From Ophioderma brevispina (Eukaryota; Echinodermata; Ophiuroidea; Amphilepidida; Ophiodermatidae): a stretch of 64,000 nucleotides of DNA. The stretch is taken from assembly GCA_023653785.1 (NCBI GenBank), contig JAMKCH010079300.1:1-64000 (forward strand). The letters run 5' to 3'. Below, piece by piece: positions 11,413 through 21,500 of the stretch. The number at the start of each line of letters is the position of its first letter. Position 1 is the stretch's first letter. A model generated the notes under the pieces. That model was not told where the DNA came from. It saw only the letters and a list, made by a program, of their open reading frames with translations, and did not search any database. A program made the position numbers and the translations under genes.

Positions 11413-13130
11413 TTATAATTATTGACCGAAATCGATAAATCTGGCCCACTGTGTGATGGTATGAAGACCAACGTCTCGGCGGGCGAGTGGTATTTTTAAT
11501 GTGTCAGTGGTCGATGAGGGCGTATGGGTGGACATTGGAGTCAAAAGGTGCGCTGTATTAAAAGGACCGATGGTCAAGGGTCCAGTGATCTCTGATTTAT
11601 TTTTTGATTGTTGTTGTGTATACATTGGATGCATCGTGTTGGTGAGTGCGATGTTGTAAAAATGCAAGTTCCAAAATTAAAATAAAATGTTTGATTTTAT
11701 GTCAATTGAAACCTATATGCCCTGAACCGAGGACAGAGCCGAGACTTTGGGGCCACAGGCTATAGTTTGCATGCATTTTCAGCAACTACACGTTATGAAT
11801 TTATGATCACCCACACTGCGTGGGGACATTGCGGTTTTGATCAGGGACACATTTCCTAGGGGTGGGTCAAGGGTAGGCACATATGTGCCACCAATATGGG
11901 TCGCCTTTTAACCCCTTACTACAACGATAGGTCGCATTTCCCACCATGCTAAGTCCCTTAACTACATTTAAATGCACTTTAGAAAAAAATTACGGAGCGG
12001 ACCCCTGCCTTGTTTTAAGGGGAAATTCCCCCTAGAGCTAACAAGAAAAATAACGCTACCTCCTTTTTGGCGATGATGGTCAGATTTTCCTCTAGGGAGG
12101 TTAGGGATATAGATGGGTCGTTTTTCGAGGTCATTGCTACTATAGGCATATAAATTGGTTCATTTATCAATTTTTGGTCACAATTTAGTATTACAACGGG
12201 TCGATTTTTCTGTAAAATCACAATGAAAATGGTCGATTTTTCTAATTTTTGTAAAAAGGTACTATGAAAATGTGCCGATTTTTCAAAGATTCTAGGCCTA
12301 TGAAAATGATGCGAAATTTCAAAACCAACCATATAAATGGGTCGAAATTTCCGAACCAATTTTAAATGGGCCATATATTGTACAATTGGGTCACTATAAA
12401 CATGGGTCTATTTATTTTACCCGGTGGGCGCACACCTATACCCAATTTTGGGTCGAGCGTCCCCCGCTTTCCTACTCGACCCCCCACCCCCGAATTAAAA
12501 TGCCGACATCTCCAGAAAATCCCTGGTTAGTCTAGTGGTTAAGGATGCGTCCCAATAGCTCCTGGTCGGTCGCATGTTCGAACCCCGCTCTGATCAATTT
12601 TGAAAACAATAATTTGTTTCGAATTTTGTTAAGTGAAATAGACGAAGTCCGTTTATCTATTCAAGCTTTAGTGTAATTGCACAAATTAATACGGAAAAAT
12701 ATCGCTCCTCGGGCACCCTCAATTTAAAACCACTGTAAAACGTAGAAGGCGACGACTTTGAGCTCACCACCCAAATGTGGTGGTTTTGTTGCATTTGCCC
12801 AAGCTGATTCTTTTTCTTTTAGGCAGGTGGCAACCACCACCCCCGTACCTTCCGACTTTGACGGGACCCCCTGGCCCCCTGAAGGTGGTACCTCCAATCT
12901 TTTTCGCTAAAATGGCCGAAGGATGAACTTCCCCAATACATAAAAGCCTTAGATCAATTCGTTTGCGTAGGTTGTGGGACAGGGAATCATCCGTTCGGCG
13001 GGTGCTAACACCCCCCCCCCCGGTGGACGAGGTTTAACATCCTGACTTTTCGTGACCTTTGATTTGTTTCTTGATTTTCGTTAAGGTCAACAAATAAGAT
13101 CAAAACTGGCTATGGGAAACGTATGTAAGA
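11413..13130. other. Gene-free stretch
   Basis: No gene recognised. From 12150 to 12400 there is a degenerate array built on GGTCGATTTTTC and CTATGAAAATG words. A tRNA-like SINE head is listed at 12521-12592. C-runs occur at 13008-13021. Confidence 0.45.
12521..12592 (+). mobile_element. tRNA-derived SINE head
   Basis: CCTGGTTAGTCTAGTGGTTA gives an A-box-like D arm, and GCATGTTCGAACCCCGCTC gives a T arm with a B box one base off consensus. The intervening arm has no clean anticodon stem, so this is best read as the Pol III head of a SINE and not as a tRNA gene. Confidence 0.5.
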
Positions 13131-13136
13131 CACAAC

Positions 13137-13410
13137 ATGAAACGTAAACTTTATATAACTCGAAATTTTGCATCTCTAACTCTAATTCGAACTCTAAAAA
13201 GAACTCGTGCTCGGGGGAAAAAAAAACCCCCCCTAAAAAAAAAGCAACTCGAAACAGGCAACTCGAACTCTAAAAGCAACTCGAACTCTAAAAGCAACTC
13301 GAACTAAAAAGCAACTCGAACTCTAAAAGCAACTCTAACTCGAACCTTAAGCAACTAGACTCTAAAAGCAACTCGAACTCGAACTCGAACTCGACAACTC
13401 AACTCGAACT
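13137..13410 (+). repeat. Minisatellite, GCAACTCGAACTCTAAAA unit
   Basis: An 18 bp unit, GCAACTCGAACTCTAAAA, and truncated forms such as AACTCGAACTC are repeated through about 270 bp. An impure poly-A/poly-C patch interrupts the array at 13217-13242. Confidence 0.75.
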
Positions 13411-13433
13411 CATAAAACAAATATTACTCATAT

Positions 13434-14010
13434 AAGTGTTACGAAAACGCTATTCACAATATTTTATTGTCAATTTGAATTTTAATTGTTCTAAATAAAG
13501 TTTTTATCAATAAAATATAATTTTAGATTGTCTTTTAAAGACTTACGTATAGAGGTGGTTCAACTTCGGTCCTTTGTATTATAAGTGTTATGAAAACGCT
13601 AGTTCACAATATTTTATTGTCAATTTTATTTTAAGTGTTCTAAATAAAGTTTTTATCATATCAAAATACAATGTTAGATTGTCTTTTAAAGACTAGTATA
13701 ATAATAAAGTATAAAATATTCACACATACGCTAGATTCACACAAAACGGCACAATACACGTGTTCCCGGCAATGACCCTCGAAAACGTGCCCACCAACCT
13801 CGTACGGCGAAGCTCTACCACCATACCAAATCATATCCATACGTCAAACGCACGGCCAAGTTACCCGATAACGAACCTGGATGACCTTTGATCCAAAATG
13901 TACCCTCGAAAACGTGACCCCAAACCAAATCTTCCACCATACCAACATCATATCCATACGTCAAAGCACGCCAAGTTTACCGATAACGACCCCTGGATGA
14001 CCTTTGACCC
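13434..14010 (+). repeat. Two adjacent tandem duplications
   Basis: Unit 1 (about 110 bp) begins AAGTGTTACGAAAACGCTA and ends GATTGTCTTTTAAAGACT, at about 13433-13545 and 13579-13693. Unit 2 (about 125 bp) contains TGACCCTCGAAAACGTG, ATCATATCCATACGTCAAA and GGATGACCTTTGA, at about 13772-13900 and 13900-14010. Both are imperfect. No coding is seen. Confidence 0.6.
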
Positions 14011-14479
14011 CGAAATGACCAACAAAAAACTGACTGTTAAACTCAAACCAGTATAAGGACCTTGACGTTTCTGAATAAACATTTGACCTAGCTATTTTGT
14101 TGTATATCTCCATAACGGTGCATTTACAGACATGTCACCATAGACCTTTTTACTCCTTGTTACCACACGAACAATTGAGCTATACTAAAACGTTATTTGA
14201 CCAGTATTTAAAAATTTACCCCTGTAAAAACTCCCCCCCCCCTGTGGAAATTGCCGGCATTTTCAAGAAATGTGGGCTAAAAACCTTCTAAAATGTCCTT
14301 TGAAGTCAAATCAATCATCAAAATCTTACTTGCCAAAAGATTAGTCACGGAGTGAGGATTTTCACTTAACTATGACCTATTCCATTGCGCGTTCCTATTT
14401 GACGCTGTTTTTTTTTGTGAGAAGCAGGAGACCGCCTGGTTGTATATATAAAAAAGAAAACCTTTTTTGGTTTTTTGTG

Positions 14480-15060
14480 TCTCCTGCCTTGAGGCAGGAG
14501 ACAATAGGGGTCACTTGTCCCCTGTAGGCTGTAGTCTGTTGTCTGTGCCTGTTGTTGATGGCTGTTGTTGTGAAAAAGGGTTAACATTTGTTGTAATCTC
14601 CGCATACTCTGATGGATTTAAACCAAACTTCGTCGTAGATGCAACCTGGGATCCCGCATTTGCGATGAGGTCAAAGTCAATACTAAGGTCAAAGGTATGT
14701 GAGGTCAAGTTGTAAGCTAGGCTGAAAATGTAAAATGTCCTAAATTGAAAAGTTGAAGTTCAATTGGAACCAACTTGAACCATAGTGCAGCATGGATCCA
14801 TCATCTGTTAATGAGGTCAAATGTCCATCCCAAGGTCAAGGTCACGTGAGTTCAAGTTGTACGATAGGCCTGAAAAGTAAAATTGACCTAAATTGAAAAG
14901 GTGAAGTTCAATGGAACCAAACTTGAATCATAGGGTGCAACATTGGGTCCCTCATTTGTAATGAGGTCAAAGGTCACATGCCAGGTCAAAGGTCAATGAG
15001 ACCTATCATTACAAACCGGACGGCAGGCGAAAATGCGGTCGAGGACCGATGTATTTGTTA
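14480..15060 (+). repeat. AGGTCA-rich dispersed repeat, copy 1
   Basis: It begins with the short palindrome CTCCTGCCTTGAGGCAGGAG at 14482, runs through GTTGTTGTGAAAAAGGGTTA and GATGGATTTAAACCAAACTT, and then has three roughly 120-150 bp units. Each unit holds ATGAGGTCAAAGTCA or GAGGTCAAAGGTCA-type words and AATTGAAAAGTTGAAGTTCA. It ends GGCAGGC...GAGGACCGATGTA. Copies occur at 39940-40150 (partial) and 61220-61617. AGGTCAAAGGTCA is the DR1 arrangement bound by many nuclear receptors; use here is untested. Confidence 0.7.
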
Positions 15061-15271
15061 TAAATTTGGAGGTATTGCTCCAATAAAGCAAATTTATAAC
15101 TATAGACATTTTTTTATTATAGCGATTGTAAACAAGCTTTTAACAGAATTAAAAACACACACGTGGGTAGTACAAAGATAAAGAAATACCATTCGTTATC
15201 AACATGGAGGTATCTCAAATAAAAGCAAAATTATAGCCTATAGACATTTTATATAAAGATTGTCCACCGCT

Positions 15272-16093
15272 TTAACACTTAAGTGACCAAGGGGTTTTCA
15301 CTCCCGTTGGTGCCCAAGGGGGGGGGGGTTCCATGGGACCCCACACTAAGGAAACCACTTTCCCGAGGGAATTTTTGCACGAAATTTATACCACATGTGA
15401 AGGATCATAAGACAACCCCAAATCAGCAATAAAAAGTGAGATTTGTTATTTTGGGTGCAAATTAGGGGCAAAACATTGTTTTCAAAACACGCGAAAATTG
15501 GGCAAAAAGACGGAAAATCCAAATGAGCCTTGCGCTTACATCAAACATTTTGAAAACTTATTTTATGTTGATATCTATTCTAGAAGACCCAAATTACTTA
15601 TATTTAACACAAAACCAGCAGTTTTAGGGAATCCTGTATTTTTTACGGGTGTTGCAAAACACACGTCATTTTCCCAAAGAGTTTGTACAGTAACGGTTTG
15701 GCAACGTACATGATGAAATTGTTTGTTTTCAGCACATAAAGGGTTAATTATTTTTAATGTTACTAATAATTGTTTACTTACATGTATGTGTGAACTTATA
15801 TCAGCAAAAAAAAATTGCTTTGGTTCTCGGTTTCTTATTCTTATTTTTAAAAATATTGTCAAATGACTTCCGTTAGTGCCCAAGGGGGGGGGGGTTCCAT
15901 GGGACCCCCACTAATTATCTCATTAACGGCTTGGCCGATTTTAATTATTTTGGTATGAAAAGAAGCGCATTTAAAAGTCACACAATTACAAAAAATTTTG
16001 GCGCAAAAATCCCACGCGTAAAGCGGCCAGCGCGAAAACAAATTTTGGGGGTCCCTATTAACCCCCCCCCCCCCTTGGTCACTTAAGTGTTAA
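15272..16093. mobile_element. TTAA-flanked non-autonomous element with G-tract ends (piggyBac-like MITE)
   Basis: Both edges are TTAA (15272-15275 and 16090-16093), and the termini are inverted: CACTTAAGTGACCAAGGGG at the left, CCCCTTGGTCACTTAAGTG at the right. Exact TTAA duplication is the signature of piggyBac superfamily insertion. Just inside lie GGTGCCCAAG plus an 11-base G run and TTCCATGGGACCCC, repeated near 15878-15908. There is no transposase, so it would have moved in trans. Relatives occur at 28984-29070 and 53477-54235. Confidence 0.65.
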
Positions 16094-16419
16094 CACACAC
16101 TTGGTATAAAGAAATCAAATTTCGATGACAATACGGGTCCTTCTGACCAAACTGCTCGATAAAGCCTCCACATCGTGTCCAACCATGTTCTGTAGGAGGT
16201 GGTATATCCTGAATAAGCACATATGACCTATTCCATTGCGCTATCCTGTTAATTTGCACACTTACTGTGAGGAAGCAGAGACTGCTTGTATGGTGGAAGC
16301 TTAGAATCAACTTTATATTCCTATCCTAATGGTATGACCATCACCAACCATCTTCTTAAAGAGACATTACGAGATTTTCCAAGAAGAGCGCCCCAATTTT
16401 CTCGAACTCCGGTTTTTTT

Positions 16420-16690
16420 ACATATGTGGAATGCTTACCAATGTATTAGATCACACCTGAAGTGATAAGCGAATACCCCGTCCTTTTAATAAGAATGATG
16501 ATTTAGTATTTTCTGTCGGCACGACAGAAAGTCAAAAGTATGGTTTCTATCGGGGAACGATTAACGATAGCAGGCAAGGTCAAACCAAGGTTTGCGTTTT
16601 CTTTGCACCTTTTTGTCCAATAAACCTTCGAAACGTTCCTTCGTTAGGTGTCACAACCGATCTAGTGAAATTTGTGAGAAATCGTATCCT
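16420..16690 (+). repeat. Dispersed repeat, copy 1 (second copy at 38455-38708)
   Basis: This and 38455-38708 are direct, diverged copies. They share TGTATTAGATC, CATCTGAAGTGA, GATGATTTAGTA, GGTTTC followed by TAT.GGG, GATAGCAGGCAAG and ACCTTCGAAACGTTC. A CCAAGAAGAGCGCCCCAATTTT motif just upstream (16379) matches the terminal repeat of the element at 55497-56031. No coding is recognised. Confidence 0.6.
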
Positions 16691-17442
16691 AAAACATCGC
16701 CTGTAGGTCACTTTAATCATGATGGCCTTATTAACTTCCTTGACCTTGGGCAAACCATAGAGAAAGCCTACAATTTCTCAATCTATTACCTCGTCATCTA
16801 CTTCCAAACTATCTCCCAACTTGGTAAAATAACTACTGATAACTTCAGATGTGCCTATTCAAAACCACACTTCCTACATAACAGAGTTTTGGACACGATG
16901 TACAGACTTTCTCGAGAGCCAGTTTGTTGTCAGTTTTCAGAGGGACTCCCGTAAATTGCCATCACGTCTTGCAGTCAATGAAGAGAAAATGTCCGATGAA
17001 GAAGAAGATATTGATTGTGAAGACTGATCCAAATCTGGCAGCTTATGTCAGGCTTTTTCTGGCCTGCGTGTTAAAGCGGTGGAACAATCGCTATGCACCA
17101 ATGTTTATATATAGTTAATAATTTTGTTTCATTTGAATACCTCCCCAGCTTTATCACAACCGGTATTTTCGTTTTATTTAACAGTGGTGACAATCGTTAT
17201 ATAAAACGTCTATAGCTATAATTTTGCTTTATTTGAGATACGTCCGATTTAAAACAAAATGTTTTATTTATAACTGCCTCTGCGTTAAGCGGTGGACAAT
17301 CGCTATATAAAAGTCATATAGATTATAATTTTGCTTTTAATTTGAGATAAACACCTCCAGTTTGATTAACAAAATAGTATTCTTTAATTTTAATACACCA
17401 AGTGAGTCTCCTGCTTCCTCACAACAGCGTTCAAATTACAGG

Positions 17443-18365
17443 ACAGTGTGTGGGTGGTTTTGTGTTTGTTTGTGTTCAAGCGTGTGGAAAATCATTAAAT
17501 ATGGATTATGTATTATTTACCACTGGTATTTGCAAGCCAATTGATGCATGAATTTTCCTTTTTCCTTTCCTTTCCTTCTGAATTACAAAACCATTTTGCT
17601 GGCCATCTTGAATTTAAGTTCATTGAAACGGAACAAAAGTACACTTTAAAATGGTTTCTATGGGTTAAAACATTATCTGAAAACACATCACTTGTTCTTG
17701 ATCGAAATTTTTTTGCCTACTATTGAGGTTTCTTTTCTCACTTTTTACATTTTACTAATTTTGGCAGCCTTATTGGCCGCCATCTTTGAAGCATAAGAGC
17801 AAAACAATAATACCAAAAATGAATTTGGGAGGGTTGAAAACATATAATTAACCATTTTATTTGTGCTTTATCGGTATTACATAGCTGATATATAACATTT
17901 TGGCCAATTTTGGCGGCCATCATGGCGGCCATCTTGGATATTTCGAGAGCATCGGGATTTTTTCACTGTTAACATCCCAAAAGTGTTTTAGGACCCTAAA
18001 GGCACCTAAAATTGGTGTGGGTAAGTTCTGTGGGAGTGCACGGGGTGTACCATACATATCCAACTATACATGAAGAGTTGATCCTCATGACTGATGTCAA
18101 CTACCAAGAAATTGTCAATATTTGTGAATATGACAACGTTGATTCCAATGCAACGATATACTTCCTTATTTACCGGGCACTGTTGGCAGTTCCCCCAACT
18201 GCAAAGGCAAAGGCCCTTGAAACTAAACATGATGATGTATCGTAGTTATAACTACTTCTGAAGCTTTTTGACACTGCCGTGTTGTCGATACGATACGTTA
18301 CGATACGTTACCATTGTTACTGTACATTGAATATAATTGTGTAATGTCATATTTTAATTCTCCAG
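17443..18365. other. Gene-free stretch just upstream of the first recognised exon
   Basis: GGCCGCCATCTTTGAAG, GGCGGCCATCATGGCGGCC and ATCTTGGATATTTC cluster at 17763-17945, related to the arms of the element at 3037-7549. An open stretch at 18090-18245 is 50-odd residues long without a recognisable domain. ACGATACGTT words repeat at 18288-18312. An earlier TRPM exon or a promoter could lie here, but no support was found. Confidence 0.4.
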
Positions 18366-18549
18366 TACATGATAATAAAAGATGACGATGACCCAGGACA
18401 AACATTAGAGTATCTTATACGGAAATGGCATCTAGGTGCTCCAAAGCTGGTCATCTCGCTTGTCGGCGGGTTCAGGGGAGTCAAACACATGTCATCGAGC
18501 GTCCAGAAGAATTTCAGGCGAGAGTTGGTGAATGCGGTGTTGAGTACAG
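18366..18549 (+). CDS. TRPM-like exon 1 of those found: SLOG strand region
   Basis: The acceptor is TTTTAATTCTCCAG, and the donor GTATGT follows ACAG. The frame is open across all 61 codons. It encodes Y-M-I-I-K with an acidic DDDD run, then LEYLIRKWHLGAPKLVISLV and GGF, the signature start of the TRPM cytosolic SLOG (LSDAT) domain (family form: W.L..P.LLISV.GG). The end, NFRRELVNAVLSTG, corresponds to the FRRGLVKAA..TG helix. It ends in phase 1 and feeds exon 19093. TRPM proteins usually have roughly a hundred residues before this, so at least one 5' exon is not identified. Confidence 0.85.
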
Positions 18550-21500
18550 GTATGTTCACGAATAACCTTGATCGTTAGACGTGAATTTGACCATGAATCA
18601 TAGAATCCTTTTCTATTGGCGTACTGCACCTTACTCTATCTTGATGCATCACCAGTTAAAATAATTTTAACTTCGTTGTAGTACTGCATTGCGATGAAGT
18701 AAATCAGGGCATACTCAAGTAATTCGATCGGCAACATTACAGTACCGCATCAAATACAGTATGAACGGACCTTTACACTAACCCAACAGTTTCTTGAGCG
18801 ACAAAAGAAGCCAGAGGGAATTACGAAAGAAAGTAATGGGTAAAAGCTTTAAATCAAAAACTAGCTAGAATCACAGAAAACCAATCGGAAAAAATTCTCA
18901 CGTCGGGTGCTCTTATAAATTATGTGGTCAAACTGAGATTTAACATGATCGGTTTGGTAAGAGTAGATCTAATATCAGATGATAGGATAGGGAAGATTGT
19001 TACCGTTTGTTTAGCTTTCCACTTATTTTGCTTTTGTTTTTTGTCTTATAAAGTATATAACATGATTTTATTAACCGTCCACTTCTATCTAGGGATCATG
19101 GCTTTACGACGGGAGGCTTGCACGCTGGTATGACCAAAGATGTTGGCGAGCTTTACGAGAATATGCCATCGGTAGAGCAATGGCAGAGCATAGAAGCGTG
19201 GTAGCCCTGGTATTGCGCCACTCTCTATTCTCAACACAAACAGAAGTTGACGTCTGGTCAGGGGCAGGTAAGACAATGCAAGCAGTAAATCAGTAAAATG
19301 ACGTCTTCCAAAGAGAATGCGCTACAAGGTATATTTCAGATTCCTGTACATATGACAATTAAGAAATGCATGGTTTTCCTTTTGAATTTTATCCCTTCTT
19401 ATTTTTGGCATTGTTTTCTTTTGGAGAGTATGTCTGGAATTTCCCTGGTCAAAACAGTGTGTGTGTGTGTCTGTGTGTCTTTGAGTATGTTGTATGTCTT
19501 ATGTGCATGATGTTTTAAATATATGCCAATAAGAATTAAAAATTGAACAAATCTGTTTTTTTTTAATGTGCAAATTTTTAACACAATAAACAAATTGTGT
19601 ATTACCTGTGGCATTTCCACTGTAAATAATATAAAGGTCATAGTAAGATGTTGTCTTTAAATGTCATTACTTAATAGGCTTCAGCATTATTGATGCTCTC
19701 GTTTTTATAATTTTGTTTTAAGGGACATATGGCATGAAAAAATTGGGGGGGGGGGGGGGGGGGGGAGCCCATAATGAAAAGGACCCTAACTGAAAACACT
19801 ATGGGTAGAGTTGAAATCAATTCGGATGTTTACATTCTGGAAAAACGGAGAGTTCGGGGGGGGGGGGGGAGGTGGCAGTTTGTGGCAATTTCTGGAACAG
19901 AAAAGCAAGATGTTCCCATTCCTGACATAATTTACAGTGTATAGCATGTTTTGCGACACAATTCAAAAGCATTCAGACCGGTGTAAAGAAACTGAGTGTC
20001 CCCCCACACTGATCTCTATACAATGGATTGGCTACACAACAGTAATTGTATATTAGATGAATGGAGCAAAGGGCGGACATCTTGGTCTACCGAACACAAT
20101 AGCATTCCAGAGACACCTGTTCAACGGAAGTGATCCAGGTGCCTGTTTTAGCGACATGCCATCCCATACGCGCATAATACAATGAGCTCACTGATTGGCT
20201 TGAATTATGGAGTCTGTTATGTCGCTACTCCACACATTTCAATGGAACAAATTTTGTATAAGTGACGGCTCTTAACCACCTGCTGGGCTCTTTTTGGATG
20301 ACCAATATGGCCGTCAGCGCCTCAATTACGAAGCCCAGGTTTCCAATCCATTGTATAGAGATCAGTGGTCCCCCATGAGAGAGTGTCCTAGCTACCATAG
20401 CAACATGTACAGAATAAACCGTGACCTTGTAGACGAGGCCATTTGGGTACAGTGCTGAAACAAATGATGCATACAGCACTCAATGGAGAACACAATAGAC
20501 AGATGCGTGGTAGGACACTCAGTCACACCGGACACTGTAGTATATGACACCGGGATTCAGGCAATTGTACTAGCTTGTAGTAAGATATCGATCTGGCAAG
20601 TGAAAGATGGATTAGCCGGGAGTAGCACATATACAATAGCAATGGACTGTGAGCTGATGACAACATGCTTTTCAAGTTTGGTAATGCTGGCAGTCCCGGT
20701 GTGAAAGCAGATATAGTCAGGCGGGAGCCATAGTCAGGGGGCTCCATAGACGATAAGGAATAAGCGCTGAAAAATAATGTTGCGTAAGAGTCAACTGAAT
20801 CGATTGCCCTATGTCACCATTGTTCCCCGGACTGTGAGTACGCCGGGGCGATAATACTTCTCACCGAGAACTTTCCTGTTTTTTACTGTTTTTTACAGAA
20901 TGTAAACATCCAATTGTTTTCATTTTCGTGGAAGTGATTTCAGTATTAGGGTCCTTTTCATTTATGTCAATTTTCTTCATGCCATTAGGTCCTTTAAAAA
21001 ATTGACTCTGTTGACTGAAATCGTTAGCCATAAAAGGTTAACAGTTGCTCCATACTATTTTCTTTAGATTACGCAAAGATATTTTTAAAGAAATGTTGAG
21101 CCACCCTAATTTGAACACATGCATAGTTAACTTCTCGTTGCTTCGAGTAAATCTAATCAATGTCTTTGTTCAATAGAAACCGATCAAATACAAGATCGAT
21201 CCCAGTGACGTCACCAATGCCCAATTGGATCCCAATCACACTCATTTCCTCTTAGTCGATGATGAGTGTACTGACAGAAGAGGAGTGGAGGTTGATGCCC
21301 AATGTAAACTCTTGAGAGAGATTTCTGGAAGGATGATTGAAGGCAGTAATAGTGAGTCATCGTTTTCACATTTTATTCGTGCATTTCTCTTCCTGAACAT
21401 AATTTATTCCAACTGGGAAGTAATGATACTTGTTAAAGCAAAAGTGTTTGCATAATTTTCTAGGATCCAAAATCAATCGGGGCAGGTTGTCCTTCTCAGT

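Larger units (their letters stand above)
14391..17442. mobile_element. 3 kb composite repeat block bounded by inverted GCAGGAGAC ends
   Basis: The left edge (CCTATTTGACGCTGTT.. GTGAGAAGCAGGAGAC, 14394-14432) is matched in inverse by GTCTCCTGCTTCCTCACAAC and AGCGTTCAAATTACAGG at 17406-17442. A second inverted pair lies inside: 15040-15272 against 17110-17375, both with GAGGTAT, GCAAAATTATA and GATTGTCCACCGC. Between them sit AGGTCA-rich units and a TTAA-flanked element that interrupts the left inner arm. This looks like nested insertions into an older DNA element. No transposase is found. Confidence 0.5.

Noticed and set aside
12015..12374. 119-residue minus-strand frame
   Set aside because: It lies across a degenerate tandem array (GGTCGATTTTTC words), and its composition follows the repeat.
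13137..13410. CRISPR-like array
   Set aside because: Units are contiguous without unique spacers; it is a minisatellite in a eukaryotic setting.
16592..16954. 120-residue plus-strand frame
   Set aside because: Its first third is part of a dispersed repeat whose second copy at 38455-38708 is not open, and no domain is seen.
18012..18245. 77-residue frame considered as an upstream TRPM exon
   Set aside because: It ends in a stop with no convincing donor and shows no similarity to TRPM N-termini that I can recognise.
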